A stretch of DNA of 38,944 nt from assembly GCA_965603295.1 (NCBI GenBank), contig CBFDCL010000009.1, forward strand, positions 1-38,944, read 5' to 3'. Of the stretch, positions 1 through 7,462 are shown piece after piece; the first letter of the stretch is position 1; each line of letters starts with the position of its first letter. The translations under genes and the position numbers were made by a program. Origin of the DNA: JAFGWO01 sp965603295 (lineage in GTDB: Bacteria; BMS3Abin14). The notes under the pieces were generated by a model. That model did not search any database. It was not told where the DNA came from and saw nothing but the letters and a program-made list of their open reading frames with translations.

Positions 1-945
1 GCGGTGACGAACCTCCTTAACCCGGGGGACCGGGCCGTCTGCGTTGTGGGCGGCAAGTTCGGGGAGAGATGGTCTCAGCTCGTTTCCAGATTCGGCAGTG
101 TCCCGGTCAATATCGAGGTGCCCTGGGGAAAGGCCGTGGAGCCGGAGAGGGTGGCTCGTGCCCTTGAATCTGATCCTTCCATCAAGGCGGTCTTCCTCCA
201 GGCCAGCGAGACTTCCACCGGTGTCGCTCACCCCGTACAGGACGTGGCCCGGATCGTCTCCGGGTACGAAAACACGGTCATCGTTGTGGATGCCATCAGT
301 GCCATTGGGGTCATGAACCTTCCGGTGGACGAGTGGGGACTGGATGTCGTCGTTGGCGGCTCCCAGAAAGCCTGGGGACTTCCTCCCGGCCTCGCCTTCG
401 CTTCGGTGAGTCAGAAAGCCTGGAAGCTGGTGGAAACCTGCACCCGTGGGCGCTTCTACTTCGACTGGGAAAAGGAAAAAAAGAGTATCGGTAAAAATAC
501 AACGGCCTACACCCCTTCCGTTTCCCTGATCCTTGGCCTCAGGCACGTGCTGGGCAATATCCGGGAGGAGGGCCTTGATTCCCTTTTCGTTCGGGCGGCC
601 CTTTATGCGGAGGTTTTCCGTGCGGCCATGAAGGCCCTGGGGCTCAGCCTTTTCGCCCCGGATTCCCCCTCCGATTCCATCACGGCTGTGTGCGCTCCCG
701 ACGGCACGAGCGCCCAGACCATCGTCGGGCATCTGAGCACGAAATACGGTATTACCATCGCTGGCGGCCAGGACCACATCAAAGAGAAGGTTTTCCGGGT
801 TTCCCACATGGGTTATCTCGATGCCCTTGATATGGTCACCGCCGTGGCGGCCGTGGAGATGACCCTTAAAGACCTTGGCTGCCAGGTGGACCTGGGCGCC
901 GGTGTCAGAGCGGCTCAGGAGATCCTGACGGGATTTCAAGGCTAA
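1..945 (+). CDS. Class V aminotransferase (serine/alanine-glyoxylate type), 5' partial
   Basis: PLP-dependent fold-type I aminotransferase of the class V group that includes alanine-glyoxylate and serine-pyruvate aminotransferases. The frame is open from base 1 and the protein starts inside the family's N-terminal third (TNLLNPGDRAVCVVGGKFGERW), so the true start lies upstream; the GTG at 4 is only the first start-like codon. Seen: the cofactor-binding aspartate in VVDAISAIG (near base 289) and the Schiff-base lysine in GSQKAWGLPPG (codon 367-369), followed by a small C-terminal domain ending at TAA 943. The substrate cannot be settled from sequence; in related bacteria this gene is often labelled alanine-glyoxylate aminotransferase or a phosphoserine-transaminase-like enzyme beside serA. 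A strong hairpin follows 15 bases after the stop. Confidence 0.85.
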   Translation, partial: AVTNLLNPGDRAVCVVGGKFGERWSQLVSRFGSVPVNIEVPWGKAVEPERVARALESDPSIKAVFLQASETSTGVAHPVQDVARIVSGYENTVIVVDAISAIGVMNLPVDEWGLDVVVGGSQKAWGLPPGLAFASVSQKAWKLVETCTRGRFYFDWEKEKKSIGKNTTAYTPSVSLILGLRHVLGNIREEGLDSLFVRAALYAEVFRAAMKALGLSLFAPDSPSDSITAVCAPDGTSAQTIVGHLSTKYGITIAGGQDHIKEKVFRVSHMGYLDALDMVTAVAAVEMTLKDLGCQVDLGAGVRAAQEILTGFQG

Positions 946-959
946 CTGGAACGAAAACC

Positions 960-993
960 GGCGCAGGTCCGCTTGATGTTGCGGGCCTGCGCC
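960..993 (+). terminator. Stem-loop after the aminotransferase gene
   Basis: Two 13-base arms (960-972 and 981-993) pair throughout with one G-T wobble around an 8-base loop, 15 bases after the aminotransferase stop. There is no T-run, so it is a terminator-like or mRNA-stabilising hairpin rather than a classic intrinsic terminator. It also argues against starting hisZ at the start codons at 973 and 976, which lie in its loop. Confidence 0.5.
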
Positions 994-1038
994 CCGTTGC
1001 GCCTGCGGGATTGTTCCCCGAGGCGAAGAGGTTGCGGA

Positions 1039-2292
1039 TTGTCCGGTGAGAAAAACAGCACCCTGATGCTTCCCACGGGAGTATTCGAAATGACTCCGGG
1101 GAAAGCGGCTTTTATCCGCCGGATAGAGGACATCCTCCTGGATATCTTTGCACACTGGGGATATCAGGAGGTTCGGACTCCCGCCATGGAATACATGGAG
1201 GCCATGTCCCTTGGCCTTGATCCTGATGAATTGGACATGGCTTTTAAACTGGTGGACCGTTCTTCCGGAAGGATGATGGTGCTTCGCTCCGATGTCACCC
1301 CTCAGGTGGCTCGAATGACTGCCGGCGCCATGGCCGGCGTGCCCCTTCCCCTTCGTCTTTGTTACGTAGCCGATGTTTACAGGTACCCCTCCGATCCGAG
1401 TCACCCAGGGCGTGAACTGATCCAGGCGGGTGTGGAACTGGTGGGCCTTGAGGATCCTCAGGCGGATGCCGAGGCCATCGCTCTGGCGGTCAGGGGACTG
1501 GAAAAAACGGGCCTGAGACAGGTCAGGATGAGTGTGGGGCAGGTCGGATTTGCTGGCGGTCTCTTCAAGGAGGCGGGACTGGACCGGAAGACCGAGGATT
1601 CCATCGTCCGGGTGGCTGTCCTCAAGGACCGGAGCGGTATGGAACGGATCCTTGATCGGGCGGGTGTCAGAAAAGATATCCGGGAAGCGGTTCTATCCCT
1701 TACCGGGTTGTCGGGAGGCATGGAAGTTCTGGATCAGGCCGAGCAGACCGTTATGTGCGATGAGTGCGGTGCTGCCCTTGAAAACCTGCGGGAGGTCCTG
1801 GATCTTGCGAAGTTATATGGTGTCAGAGACCAACAGCTCCTGGTGGATCTGGGGGAACTGGCCGCCTTCCGGTACCACACCGGCGTGGTTTTCACCGGCT
1901 ACGTTGAGGGGCCCGGCAGGGCCGTTCTCAAGGGAGGCCGTTACGACGGTCTTGTGGAAAAATTCGGGCGAACTGCCCCGGCCACAGGGTTCGCCATCGA
2001 CATCCTCGACATCGTCGATACGCTTTCGGGGATCATTTCAATAGAGCCAGCCGTCGATTATCTCCTTCTCAACCGGACCGGGGAAAAAGGGGAGGGGCTG
2101 CGTCTGGCAGTTAAGTTGAGGGAAAAGGGCCTTAAGGTGCTTTGCCTCATCAGGGATATCCCTGACAGGGAGCTCGAGGCCTTCGTCCAGGCCCACCGGA
2201 TCGGGAAAACGCTGGTTATTGACAGCGAGGGCTTGTGGGTCCTTCATGGGGACACGGGAAGGAAACAACGGTGTACCTTGGAGGAGCTGTAG
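1039..2292 (+). CDS. hisZ: ATP phosphoribosyltransferase regulatory subunit HisZ
   Basis: HisZ is a catalytically inactive class II histidyl-tRNA-synthetase paralogue that binds short-form HisG and confers histidine feedback control on the first step of histidine synthesis. The typical opening is present (LMLPTGVFEMTPGKAAFIRR, then YQEVRTPAMEY), as are class II synthetase-core segments (LRSDVTPQVARM; GRELIQAGVELVG; LKGGRYDGLVEKFG) and a short C-terminal part instead of a full anticodon-binding domain. From the TTG at 1039 it has 417 residues, normal for HisZ. I chose this TTG because AAGAGG lies 7 bases upstream; ATG 1066 (MLPTGV) is the alternative and has a poorer ribosome site. No hisG is in the window. 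purA follows after a 400-base repeat-filled gap, an order also seen in Geobacter-like genomes. Confidence 0.88.
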   Translation: MSGEKNSTLMLPTGVFEMTPGKAAFIRRIEDILLDIFAHWGYQEVRTPAMEYMEAMSLGLDPDELDMAFKLVDRSSGRMMVLRSDVTPQVARMTAGAMAGVPLPLRLCYVADVYRYPSDPSHPGRELIQAGVELVGLEDPQADAEAIALAVRGLEKTGLRQVRMSVGQVGFAGGLFKEAGLDRKTEDSIVRVAVLKDRSGMERILDRAGVRKDIREAVLSLTGLSGGMEVLDQAEQTVMCDECGAALENLREVLDLAKLYGVRDQQLLVDLGELAAFRYHTGVVFTGYVEGPGRAVLKGGRYDGLVEKFGRTAPATGFAIDILDIVDTLSGIISIEPAVDYLLLNRTGEKGEGLRLAVKLREKGLKVLCLIRDIPDRELEAFVQAHRIGKTLVIDSEGLWVLHGDTGRKQRCTLEEL

Positions 2293-2692
2293 GAAGAATA
2301 TAATTGAGGATTGGGAAGAAAGAGTTTGAAAGTTTGAGAGTTTGAAGGTTTGAAGTTGTGGTTCAGGAGCCAGGAGCCATCCACCTTCGCAAGTTCTAGA
2401 GATAACATGATGCTACGGTGAACAGGGCAGCCAGGAGAGGGTCCCGACTGGGCGACTGAGCGACGGGATGGCTGGGCGAAAAAATCCCCAGGGTCTGTCC
2501 ACCAAAGAGTGCAGAATAGAAATGAAAGTTACCTGTTTGAAATTGGAGCTGGATTTACCAACGTTGAACTTTGAACGTGGTTTTTCATGGGGCCTGGATC
2601 TTTTTGAAATTTGAAATTCCTGTCCGCCGAAGCTATCAGCGAAGGCGGATGAAATCTGAAATTTGATTTTTTCCGGATTCCGGAGGTCGTGG
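2293..2692. other. Gene-free hisZ-purA spacer filled with short repeat words
   Basis: No credible coding region is seen in these 400 bases. After the AGTTTGAG array come CAGGAGCCAGGAGCC (about 2365), a GACTGGGCGACTGAGCGAC tract (2448-2468), AACGTTGAACTTTGAACG (2559-2577), TTTTTGAAATTTGAAATTCC (2600-2620), a GC-rich hairpin with TCCGCC/GGCGGA arms (2623-2649) and GAAATCTGAAATTTGATTTT (2651-2670). A ribosome site GGAGGT for purA lies at 2682-2687. No clear promoter was found. Confidence 0.7.
2323..2361 (+). repeat. AGTTTGAG-type tandem repeat, copy 1 (after hisZ)
   Basis: About four imperfect 7-8 base units of the word AGTTTGAG/AGTTTGAA end in GTTTGAAGTTGTGG. The repeat starts 30 bases after the hisZ stop in sense orientation to hisZ. 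The same word array with the same GAAGTTGYGG end recurs after greA, the GT39 gene, the DUF2148 gene and the AEC gene. Confidence 0.8.
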
Positions 2693-3985
2693 ATGTCTGA
2701 TGTTGTTATCGTGGGAGCCCAGTGGGGCGATGAGGGCAAGGGGAAGATCGTCGATGTCTACACGGAGCGGGCCCAGATCGTGGCCCGCTTCCAGGGCGGC
2801 CACAACGCGGGTCACACGGTTGTTGTGGGGGAGGAGACGTTCATCCTCCACCTGATCCCCTCCGGGATCCTCCACGAGGGAAAAACGTGCGTCATCGGCA
2901 ACGGTGTCGTCGTGTCTCCCGAGGCGCTGGTAAAGGAGATGGATTCCCTGGCCCGGAGGGATATTGCCGTGGAGGGGCGGCTGTTTGTCAGTGATCGGTC
3001 CCATGTCATCATGCCCTACCACGTGGCCCTCGATATCGCCCGGGAAGGTAAAAGCGCCGGGAAAGCCATCGGGACGACGGGTCGGGGAATCGGCCCGGCC
3101 TACGAGGACAAAGCGGCGAGGTCTGGCATCCGCATCGGCGATCTGGAAAACCCCCCTGTTTTCCGGGAAAGGCTTTCCGATGCCCTGGATTTCAAGAATT
3201 TTGTCCTGCGTGAATATTTCGGTGCCGACGGTTTTGACGAAGAGGAGGTGTACGAATCCACACTGGCTCTGGCCGACCGGTTCCTCCCTTTCATCATCGA
3301 CACGGGGGATCTTCTGCAAAAAGCCATCGCTTCAGGGAGAAACATCCTTTTTGAAGGAGCCCAGGGGAGTCACCTGGATGTGGACCACGGCACTTATCCC
3401 TACGTCACCTCCTCATCCACCGTGGCAGGGGGCGCGTGCGCGGGTACGGGCATCGGCCCGAAATCCATCGACACGGTGGTGGGCATCTCGAAGGCCTACA
3501 CGACCCGGGTGGGGAGCGGTCCGTTTCCAACGGAGCTTGCCGATGAGATGGGGGAGCGGATCCGGGAAGAAGGAGGGGAATACGGCGCGACCACAGGACG
3601 GCCTCGACGCTGCGGCTGGTTCGATGCGGTGGTCGTGCGCCAGAGTGCCCGCTTAAACGGGATGACCGGTCTTGTCATTACCAAACTCGACGTTTTAGAC
3701 GGGATCGACCCTATCAGGATCTGCGTGAGCTACACCTGCGGGGAGAACAGGTATGATGTGCTCCCCTCCGGTCTGCAGGAGTTAGAAAAATGCCGTCCGG
3801 TTTACGAGGAACATCCGGGGTGGTCTACTCCCACCGCCGGCTGCAGGGATTGGGAACGTCTCCCAAAGGAGGCGAAATCCTATATCGGGAGGATAGAGGA
3901 GCTTACGGGGGTTCGGGTAACCCTCGTCTCCACCGGTCAGGAGAGATCAGAGTACATTGAACTGTTTGACCCGTTTGACCGTTGA
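2693..3985 (+). CDS. purA: Adenylosuccinate synthetase
   Basis: PurA catalyses the GTP-dependent condensation of IMP and aspartate to adenylosuccinate, the first committed step of AMP synthesis, in the cytoplasm. The N-terminal P-loop signature QWGDEGKGK is at residues 10-18 with catalytic Asp13, and FQGGHNAGHT carries catalytic His41. Also present are the IMP-site segment TTGRGIGPAYEDK, the switch segment EGAQGSHLDVDHGTYPYVTS, and TTGRPRRCGWFD with the conserved arginines. Its 430 residues match the usual length. Start ATG 2693 is set by GGAGGT five bases upstream and by the family's usual MSxVVIVGAQWGDEGKGK opening. It is an expected housekeeping gene with nothing missing. Confidence 0.97.
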   Translation: MSDVVIVGAQWGDEGKGKIVDVYTERAQIVARFQGGHNAGHTVVVGEETFILHLIPSGILHEGKTCVIGNGVVVSPEALVKEMDSLARRDIAVEGRLFVSDRSHVIMPYHVALDIAREGKSAGKAIGTTGRGIGPAYEDKAARSGIRIGDLENPPVFRERLSDALDFKNFVLREYFGADGFDEEEVYESTLALADRFLPFIIDTGDLLQKAIASGRNILFEGAQGSHLDVDHGTYPYVTSSSTVAGGACAGTGIGPKSIDTVVGISKAYTTRVGSGPFPTELADEMGERIREEGGEYGATTGRPRRCGWFDAVVVRQSARLNGMTGLVITKLDVLDGIDPIRICVSYTCGENRYDVLPSGLQELEKCRPVYEEHPGWSTPTAGCRDWERLPKEAKSYIGRIEELTGVRVTLVSTGQERSEYIELFDPFDR

Positions 3986-4028
3986 ACTATTTTCTGACTG
4001 TTTCCAGGAGGGGTTTTCCCATCCACTG

Positions 4029-4057
4029 TTGACAAGAGGGCCGGAATTTATTAGAAG
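4029..4057 (+). promoter_or_regulatory. Candidate sigma-70 promoter for the tRNA pair
   Basis: TTGACA (4029-4034), a 17-base spacer and TAGAAG (4052-4057) lie about 100 bases before tRNA-Lys. The -35 box is perfect and the -10 box weak. An 18-base near-perfect palindrome, AGAATCCC-CC-GGGATTCT, occupies 4056-4073 just after the -10 and could be an operator or a small hairpin. Confidence 0.4.
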
Positions 4058-4155
4058 AATCCCCCGGGATTCTGTATAAGAGAACCATTGGTGCGGTTAC
4101 ATGCTCGTTGCGGAGGGTTGGGTCCGGGCGGGCTTATCAGGAAATGGAATTCTCT

Positions 4156-4232
4156 GAGCCCGTAGCTCAGTCCGGTAGAGCAGCGGACTTTTAATCCGTC
4201 GGTCGAAGGTTCGAATCCTTCCGGGCTCACCA
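4156..4232 (+). tRNA. tRNA-Lys (anticodon TTT)
   Basis: A full cloverleaf can be drawn. The 7-base acceptor stem GAGCCCG pairs with CGGGCTC at 4222-4228. The D-arm contains AGCTCAGTCCGGTAGAGC. The anticodon stem GCGGA/TCCGT holds loop CTTTTAA with anticodon TTT at 4190-4192. The T-arm contains GGTTCGAATCC. The discriminator is A4229 and CCA is encoded at 4230-4232. Length is 77 nt. Confidence 0.97.
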
Positions 4233-4264
4233 TGATTTTTCCTTTGCACATAGGAAAAATCATG
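4231..4264. terminator. Perfect 12-bp inverted repeat abutting tRNA-Lys
   Basis: CATGATTTTTCC (4231-4242) and GGAAAAATCATG (4253-4264) are perfect reverse complements around a 10-base loop. The first arm uses the last two bases of the encoded CCA. The T5/A5 runs lie inside the arms, not after them, so it is not a standard intrinsic terminator; it could direct 3' processing of tRNA-Lys or partial termination before tRNA-Glu. Confidence 0.5.
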
Positions 4265-4265
4265 G

Positions 4266-4337
4266 TCTGGTGTCTAGTCTCTGGTTTCTGGATACTTGAA
4301 CAAGACACTAGAAACCAGAAACAAGAAACTTGAAACT
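4266..4337. repeat. TCTAGT/CTGGTTTCT-type repeat between the two tRNAs
   Basis: Short words based on GTGTCTAGTCTCTGGTTTCT run to about 4294, then reappear in reverse complement as AAGACACTAGAAACCAGAAA from 4302, followed by CAAGAAACTTGAAACT. The two halves form an imperfect long hairpin. The same vocabulary (TCTAGTTTCCAGTATCTGG) recurs before recN at about 33970-34040. Confidence 0.65.
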
Positions 4338-4346
4338 GTTATATTA

Positions 4347-4424
<78 letters not shown>

Positions 4425-4431
4425 TTTATAT

Positions 4432-4462
4432 AAAGCCTCGGAAGTTGATTCCGAGGCTTTTT
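4432..4462 (+). terminator. Intrinsic terminator after tRNA-Glu
   Basis: AAAGCCTCGGAA (4432-4443) and TTCCGAGGCTTT (4449-4460) form a perfect 12-bp stem with a 5-base loop, ending in a T5 run (4458-4462). It lies eight bases after the tRNA-Glu CCA and ends the tRNA transcript. Confidence 0.9.
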
Positions 4463-4679
4463 CCATTATAGGGGGACACGGGGGGAAGACCTTTATTTCC
4501 TGTTGCCTCGCCTCCGCTCGTATTACCGGGTCTTCGTTTTCACTGCCTTCCCGGTGTCGGAGGTCGGCGTCTTCGTGGCCCGGGTGATCTGCGTGGTGAA
4601 CCCCGCCTCTAATTCCGGAACCACGTTCTTCCACAGGCGTATTCAAGGCCCGGAAGAATCAAAATTTCCCCTTTCTTCC

Positions 4680-4741
4680 TTGACAATGGGTAAACAGGAC
4701 AATAATATCCATATATAGGAGTCTTTCCCAAATACGGGAAA
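4680..4741 (+). promoter_or_regulatory. Promoter of the uronate operon with a candidate operator
   Basis: TTGACA (4680-4685), a 17-base spacer and TAATAT (4703-4708) make a near-consensus sigma-70 promoter, the best in the window. Just past the expected transcription start is the inverted repeat TTTCCC-AAATAC-GGGAAA (4724-4741). Placed there, it could be the site where the IclR-type product of the first gene represses its own operon; that role is inferred from position. The 220 bases between the tRNA terminator and this promoter show no convincing gene. Confidence 0.75.
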
Positions 4742-4802
4742 AAATCCAGGTTCCTGAAGAAGAGCGATTCAAAATACCACTTGCTGGTGCAAAAGGGCGC
4801 TC

Positions 4803-5585
4803 ATGAACCCCCTGCAAAAGGTTTTTTTAATTATTGAAGAGGTTGTTTCCCGGCAGGATCGTGGGGTGGCCTATTCGGAAATTGTGGGGGCCCTGGATTT
4901 ACCCAAGTCCACCGTGCATCGGATTCTGAAAGATCTGACGGAGTTGGGATATCTGACCTTCAATCCCGAATCCAGGAGGTATTTCGGGAGTTTACGCTTG
5001 GCCGCCCTGGGTGCCGAAGTGATGTCCCATTTCCAGTTGCGGGAACACGTTCGGCCCCATCTCCTCCAGATGCACAGGGAAACCGATCATACCACCAACC
5101 TCGGGGTCCTCGATAGGGACATGGGCATCTTCGTGGACAAGATCGAATCCAGGGACTTCGGCATTAAGCTGTTTTCCGAGATCGGCAAGACCTTTCCCCT
5201 GCACTGCACCGGGATGGGGAAGGCGCTGCTGGCACTTTCCTCCGTCGAAACAATATCCCGGATATTGGCCTCTCCCCTTCCAGCCATGACGGAAAAGACC
5301 ATAACGGATCCGGAAGTGTTTTTGCGGGAACTGGCCCTGATCCGGGATCGGGGGTACGCCCTGGATAATGAGGAGATCACCCGCGGCATCATGTGCGTTG
5401 CCGCGCCGGTTTTCGGCATAAATGGGAAGGTGACCTGCGCCATCAGCCTTACTTTCCCGGCGTACATCAACGCGGACCGCGGCATCGAGCCTGAGATTTC
5501 TGCTGTGAAAAAGTTCTCCTCCCTGATCTCCAGATCCCTTGGACATGGAACCCCCCTGGGGGAAGGGGAAAGTGCTCATGGATAA
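4803..5585 (+). CDS. IclR-family transcriptional regulator (KdgR-like)
   Basis: The N-terminal winged helix-turn-helix (about residues 1-75) reads AYSEIVGALDLPKSTVHRILKDLTELGYL, the standard IclR DNA-binding pattern. It is followed by the IclR effector domain, with LHCTGMGKALLA (the usual ligand-pocket segment), RGYALDNEEITRGIMCVAAPVF and CAISLTFPAYI. Length is 260 residues, normal for the family. The start ATG 4803 gives the normal short lead-in to the HTH. The gene is first in a one-strand run with eda, kdgK, kduD, kduI and a TRAP transporter; in enterobacteria the IclR member KdgR controls the same enzymes in response to 2-keto-3-deoxygluconate, so a local regulator with that type of ligand is the likely role (inference). 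Its last 8 bases overlap eda. Confidence 0.85.
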   Translation: MNPLQKVFLIIEEVVSRQDRGVAYSEIVGALDLPKSTVHRILKDLTELGYLTFNPESRRYFGSLRLAALGAEVMSHFQLREHVRPHLLQMHRETDHTTNLGVLDRDMGIFVDKIESRDFGIKLFSEIGKTFPLHCTGMGKALLALSSVETISRILASPLPAMTEKTITDPEVFLRELALIRDRGYALDNEEITRGIMCVAAPVFGINGKVTCAISLTFPAYINADRGIEPEISAVKKFSSLISRSLGHGTPLGEGESAHG

Positions 5586-6222
5586 TAGCAGGGCGCTATT
5601 TAAAGAGTTGGGCATTATCCCCGTAGTGGCGGTTGAGCAGGTTCGGGATGCGTCCCCTCTGGCGGACGCGCTGATCGAGGGTGGACTCCCCTGTGCGGAG
5701 GTAACCTTTCGGACTCAGGCCGCTGCCCACGTTATGCGTATTATGTCTCAAAGAGGCGATATTCACGTTGGGGCTGGAACGGTTGTGACCATAGAGCAGG
5801 TAAAGGCGGCTCTGGACGCCGGCGCCCGCTTCATGGTTTCGCCGGGTTTCAACCCGAAGGTGGTGGACTATTGCCTGCAGAACGACATAGCCATCACTCC
5901 CGGTATCTGCACCCCGTCGGACATAGAATCGGCCCTGGATCGCGGCCTAGATGTGCTCAAATTTTTTCCCGCCGAAGCCTTTGGCGGGTTGGAAACACTC
6001 CAAGCCCTCAGCGGGCCGTTTCCCGGAGTCAGATTTATCCCTACCGGCGGAATCAACCCCCGGAACCTACCGGAATACCTGGCATTTCCCAAGGTGTTGG
6101 CGTGCGGGGGAACGTGGATCGCGAGGTCGGCCAGCATCTCGGCCGGCAGGTTTGATGAGATATTAAAAAACGTCCGGGAGGCGGTGGAAATCGTCGCCCG
6201 ATGCAGGATCTCCGAAATGTAA
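5578..6222 (+). CDS. eda: 2-dehydro-3-deoxyphosphogluconate (KDPG) aldolase
   Basis: Class I aldolase cleaving 2-keto-3-deoxy-6-phosphogluconate into pyruvate and glyceraldehyde 3-phosphate, the last step of uronate breakdown and of the Entner-Doudoroff pathway. Seen: catalytic glutamate in CAEVTFRT, the barrel segment HVGAGTV, FMVSPGFNP, TPGICTPSDIESAL, and the Schiff-base lysine Lys128 in LDVLKFFPAEAFGG, then the phosphate-binding FIPTGGI. Its 214 residues equal the family norm. Start ATG 5578 has a purine-rich GGGGGAAGGGGAA site upstream and overlaps the regulator gene by 8 bases, implying translational coupling. Some family members also use 4-hydroxy-2-oxoglutarate. Confidence 0.95.
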   Translation: MDNSRALFKELGIIPVVAVEQVRDASPLADALIEGGLPCAEVTFRTQAAAHVMRIMSQRGDIHVGAGTVVTIEQVKAALDAGARFMVSPGFNPKVVDYCLQNDIAITPGICTPSDIESALDRGLDVLKFFPAEAFGGLETLQALSGPFPGVRFIPTGGINPRNLPEYLAFPKVLACGGTWIARSASISAGRFDEILKNVREAVEIVARCRISEM

Positions 6223-6327
6223 AGCAGGGGCCTTCGAGCCGTCCGCCTGTCACCGCCGGCGAACGATGCCCCATGGATCGATCACGGTTTTTGTCCACCC
6301 GGGAAGGAGGAACCCGGAATCAGTGTA

Positions 6328-7419
6328 ATGGATATCAAACCTGGGAATATATGCCGTTATGACCTGGTTTCCCTGGGTGAGGTCATGCTGCGCTTGGACC
6401 CCGGGGAGGGTCGCATTCATACGGCCCGGCAGTTCCGGGTGTGGGAAGGGGGCGGGGAGTACAACGTTGCACGCGGATTGCGCCGGTGTTTCGGTCTCGA
6501 TACCGCGGTGGTAACGGCCCTGGCCGACAACGCGGTGGGCCGGCTGGTGGAGGATTTCATCCTCCAGGGAGGTGTGGATCCTTCCCATATCAGGTGGGTT
6601 CCCTATGACGGCATCGGGCGAACCGTCCGGAACGGATTGAATTTCACCGAGCGCGGCTTCGGCGTTCGGGGAGCCCGGGGTGTCTCGGATCGTGGTCATA
6701 CGGCTGCGTCACAGCTGAAAAAGGGGGACATCGATTGGGAGAAACTTTTTAATGGCCAGGGAGTGCGTTGGTTCCATACAGGGGGTGTTTTTGCCGGTCT
6801 TTCGAACAGTACCCCAGGGGTGATCGAGGAGGCCATGATCGCAGCCCGGAAAAGCGGGATGATTGTTTCTTACGACCTTAACTACCGGCCATCGCTGTGG
6901 GCAGATATCGGGGGCAAAGCAAAAGCACAGGAGGTTAACAGGCGGCTGGCCCCGTACGTGGATGTCATGCTCGGCAATGAGGAGGATTTTACCGCATGCC
7001 TCGGATTTCAGGTCGAGGGTGTGGACGAAAACCTGTCTCTCCTCAAGGTGGAAAGTTTCAAAAAGATGATCGCCCAGGTGACCATGTCCTATCCAAACCT
7101 GCAGGTGGTCGCAACCACGATCCGAACCGTGAAAACGGCAACCCTCAACGATTGGGGGGCCGTGTGTTGGGTCGATGGGGAGTTTCACGAAGCGCCGATG
7201 AGAGAAAATCTGGAGATACTGGATCGGGTCGGGGGCGGAGACAGTTTTGCTTCCGGTCTCATTTACGGTTTTCTGACCACCAGTCATCCGCAGACGGCGG
7301 TGGAATACGGCTCGGCCCACGGTGCCCTGGCCATGACCACCCCGGGGGACACCTCCATGGCAACCCGCCGGGAAGTGGAAAAACTCATGACCGGGGGCAG
7401 CGCGCGGGTGGTCCGGTAA
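6328..7419 (+). CDS. kdgK: PfkB-family sugar kinase, probable 2-keto-3-deoxygluconate kinase
   Basis: Ribokinase/PfkB fold. The N-terminal substrate-side motif is GGGEYNVARGLRR, and the C-terminal ATP/catalytic signature DRVGGGDSFASG carries the catalytic base Asp305. Length is 363 residues, longer than the roughly 310 of enterobacterial KdgK but like the longer PfkB group often linked to uronate genes. The kinase makes the KDPG that Eda cleaves, and it sits directly between eda and the KduD and KduI genes, so the KDG kinase call rests on family plus context. Start ATG 6328 has only a weak CGGAA site; a better AGGAGG lies 18 bases upstream. The 105-base gap before it contains nothing recognised. 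A fructokinase-type activity cannot be excluded from sequence alone. Confidence 0.85.
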   Translation: MDIKPGNICRYDLVSLGEVMLRLDPGEGRIHTARQFRVWEGGGEYNVARGLRRCFGLDTAVVTALADNAVGRLVEDFILQGGVDPSHIRWVPYDGIGRTVRNGLNFTERGFGVRGARGVSDRGHTAASQLKKGDIDWEKLFNGQGVRWFHTGGVFAGLSNSTPGVIEEAMIAARKSGMIVSYDLNYRPSLWADIGGKAKAQEVNRRLAPYVDVMLGNEEDFTACLGFQVEGVDENLSLLKVESFKKMIAQVTMSYPNLQVVATTIRTVKTATLNDWGAVCWVDGEFHEAPMRENLEILDRVGGGDSFASGLIYGFLTTSHPQTAVEYGSAHGALAMTTPGDTSMATRREVEKLMTGGSARVVR

Positions 7420-7462
7420 CCGGATAATCAAGGGGTGACGAGCAGCCCGCGGGAGAATAGGA

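Noticed and set aside
973..1038. hisZ start at 973 or 976
   Set aside because: These codons fall in the loop of the hairpin after the aminotransferase gene and add an Arg/Cys-rich leader absent from HisZ proteins.
4051..4308. Minus-strand ORF across tRNA-Lys (contains SPEGFEPSTDGLKVRCSTGLSYG)
   Set aside because: It is the antisense translation of the tRNA gene, a common false protein in databases; the cloverleaf explains the sequence.
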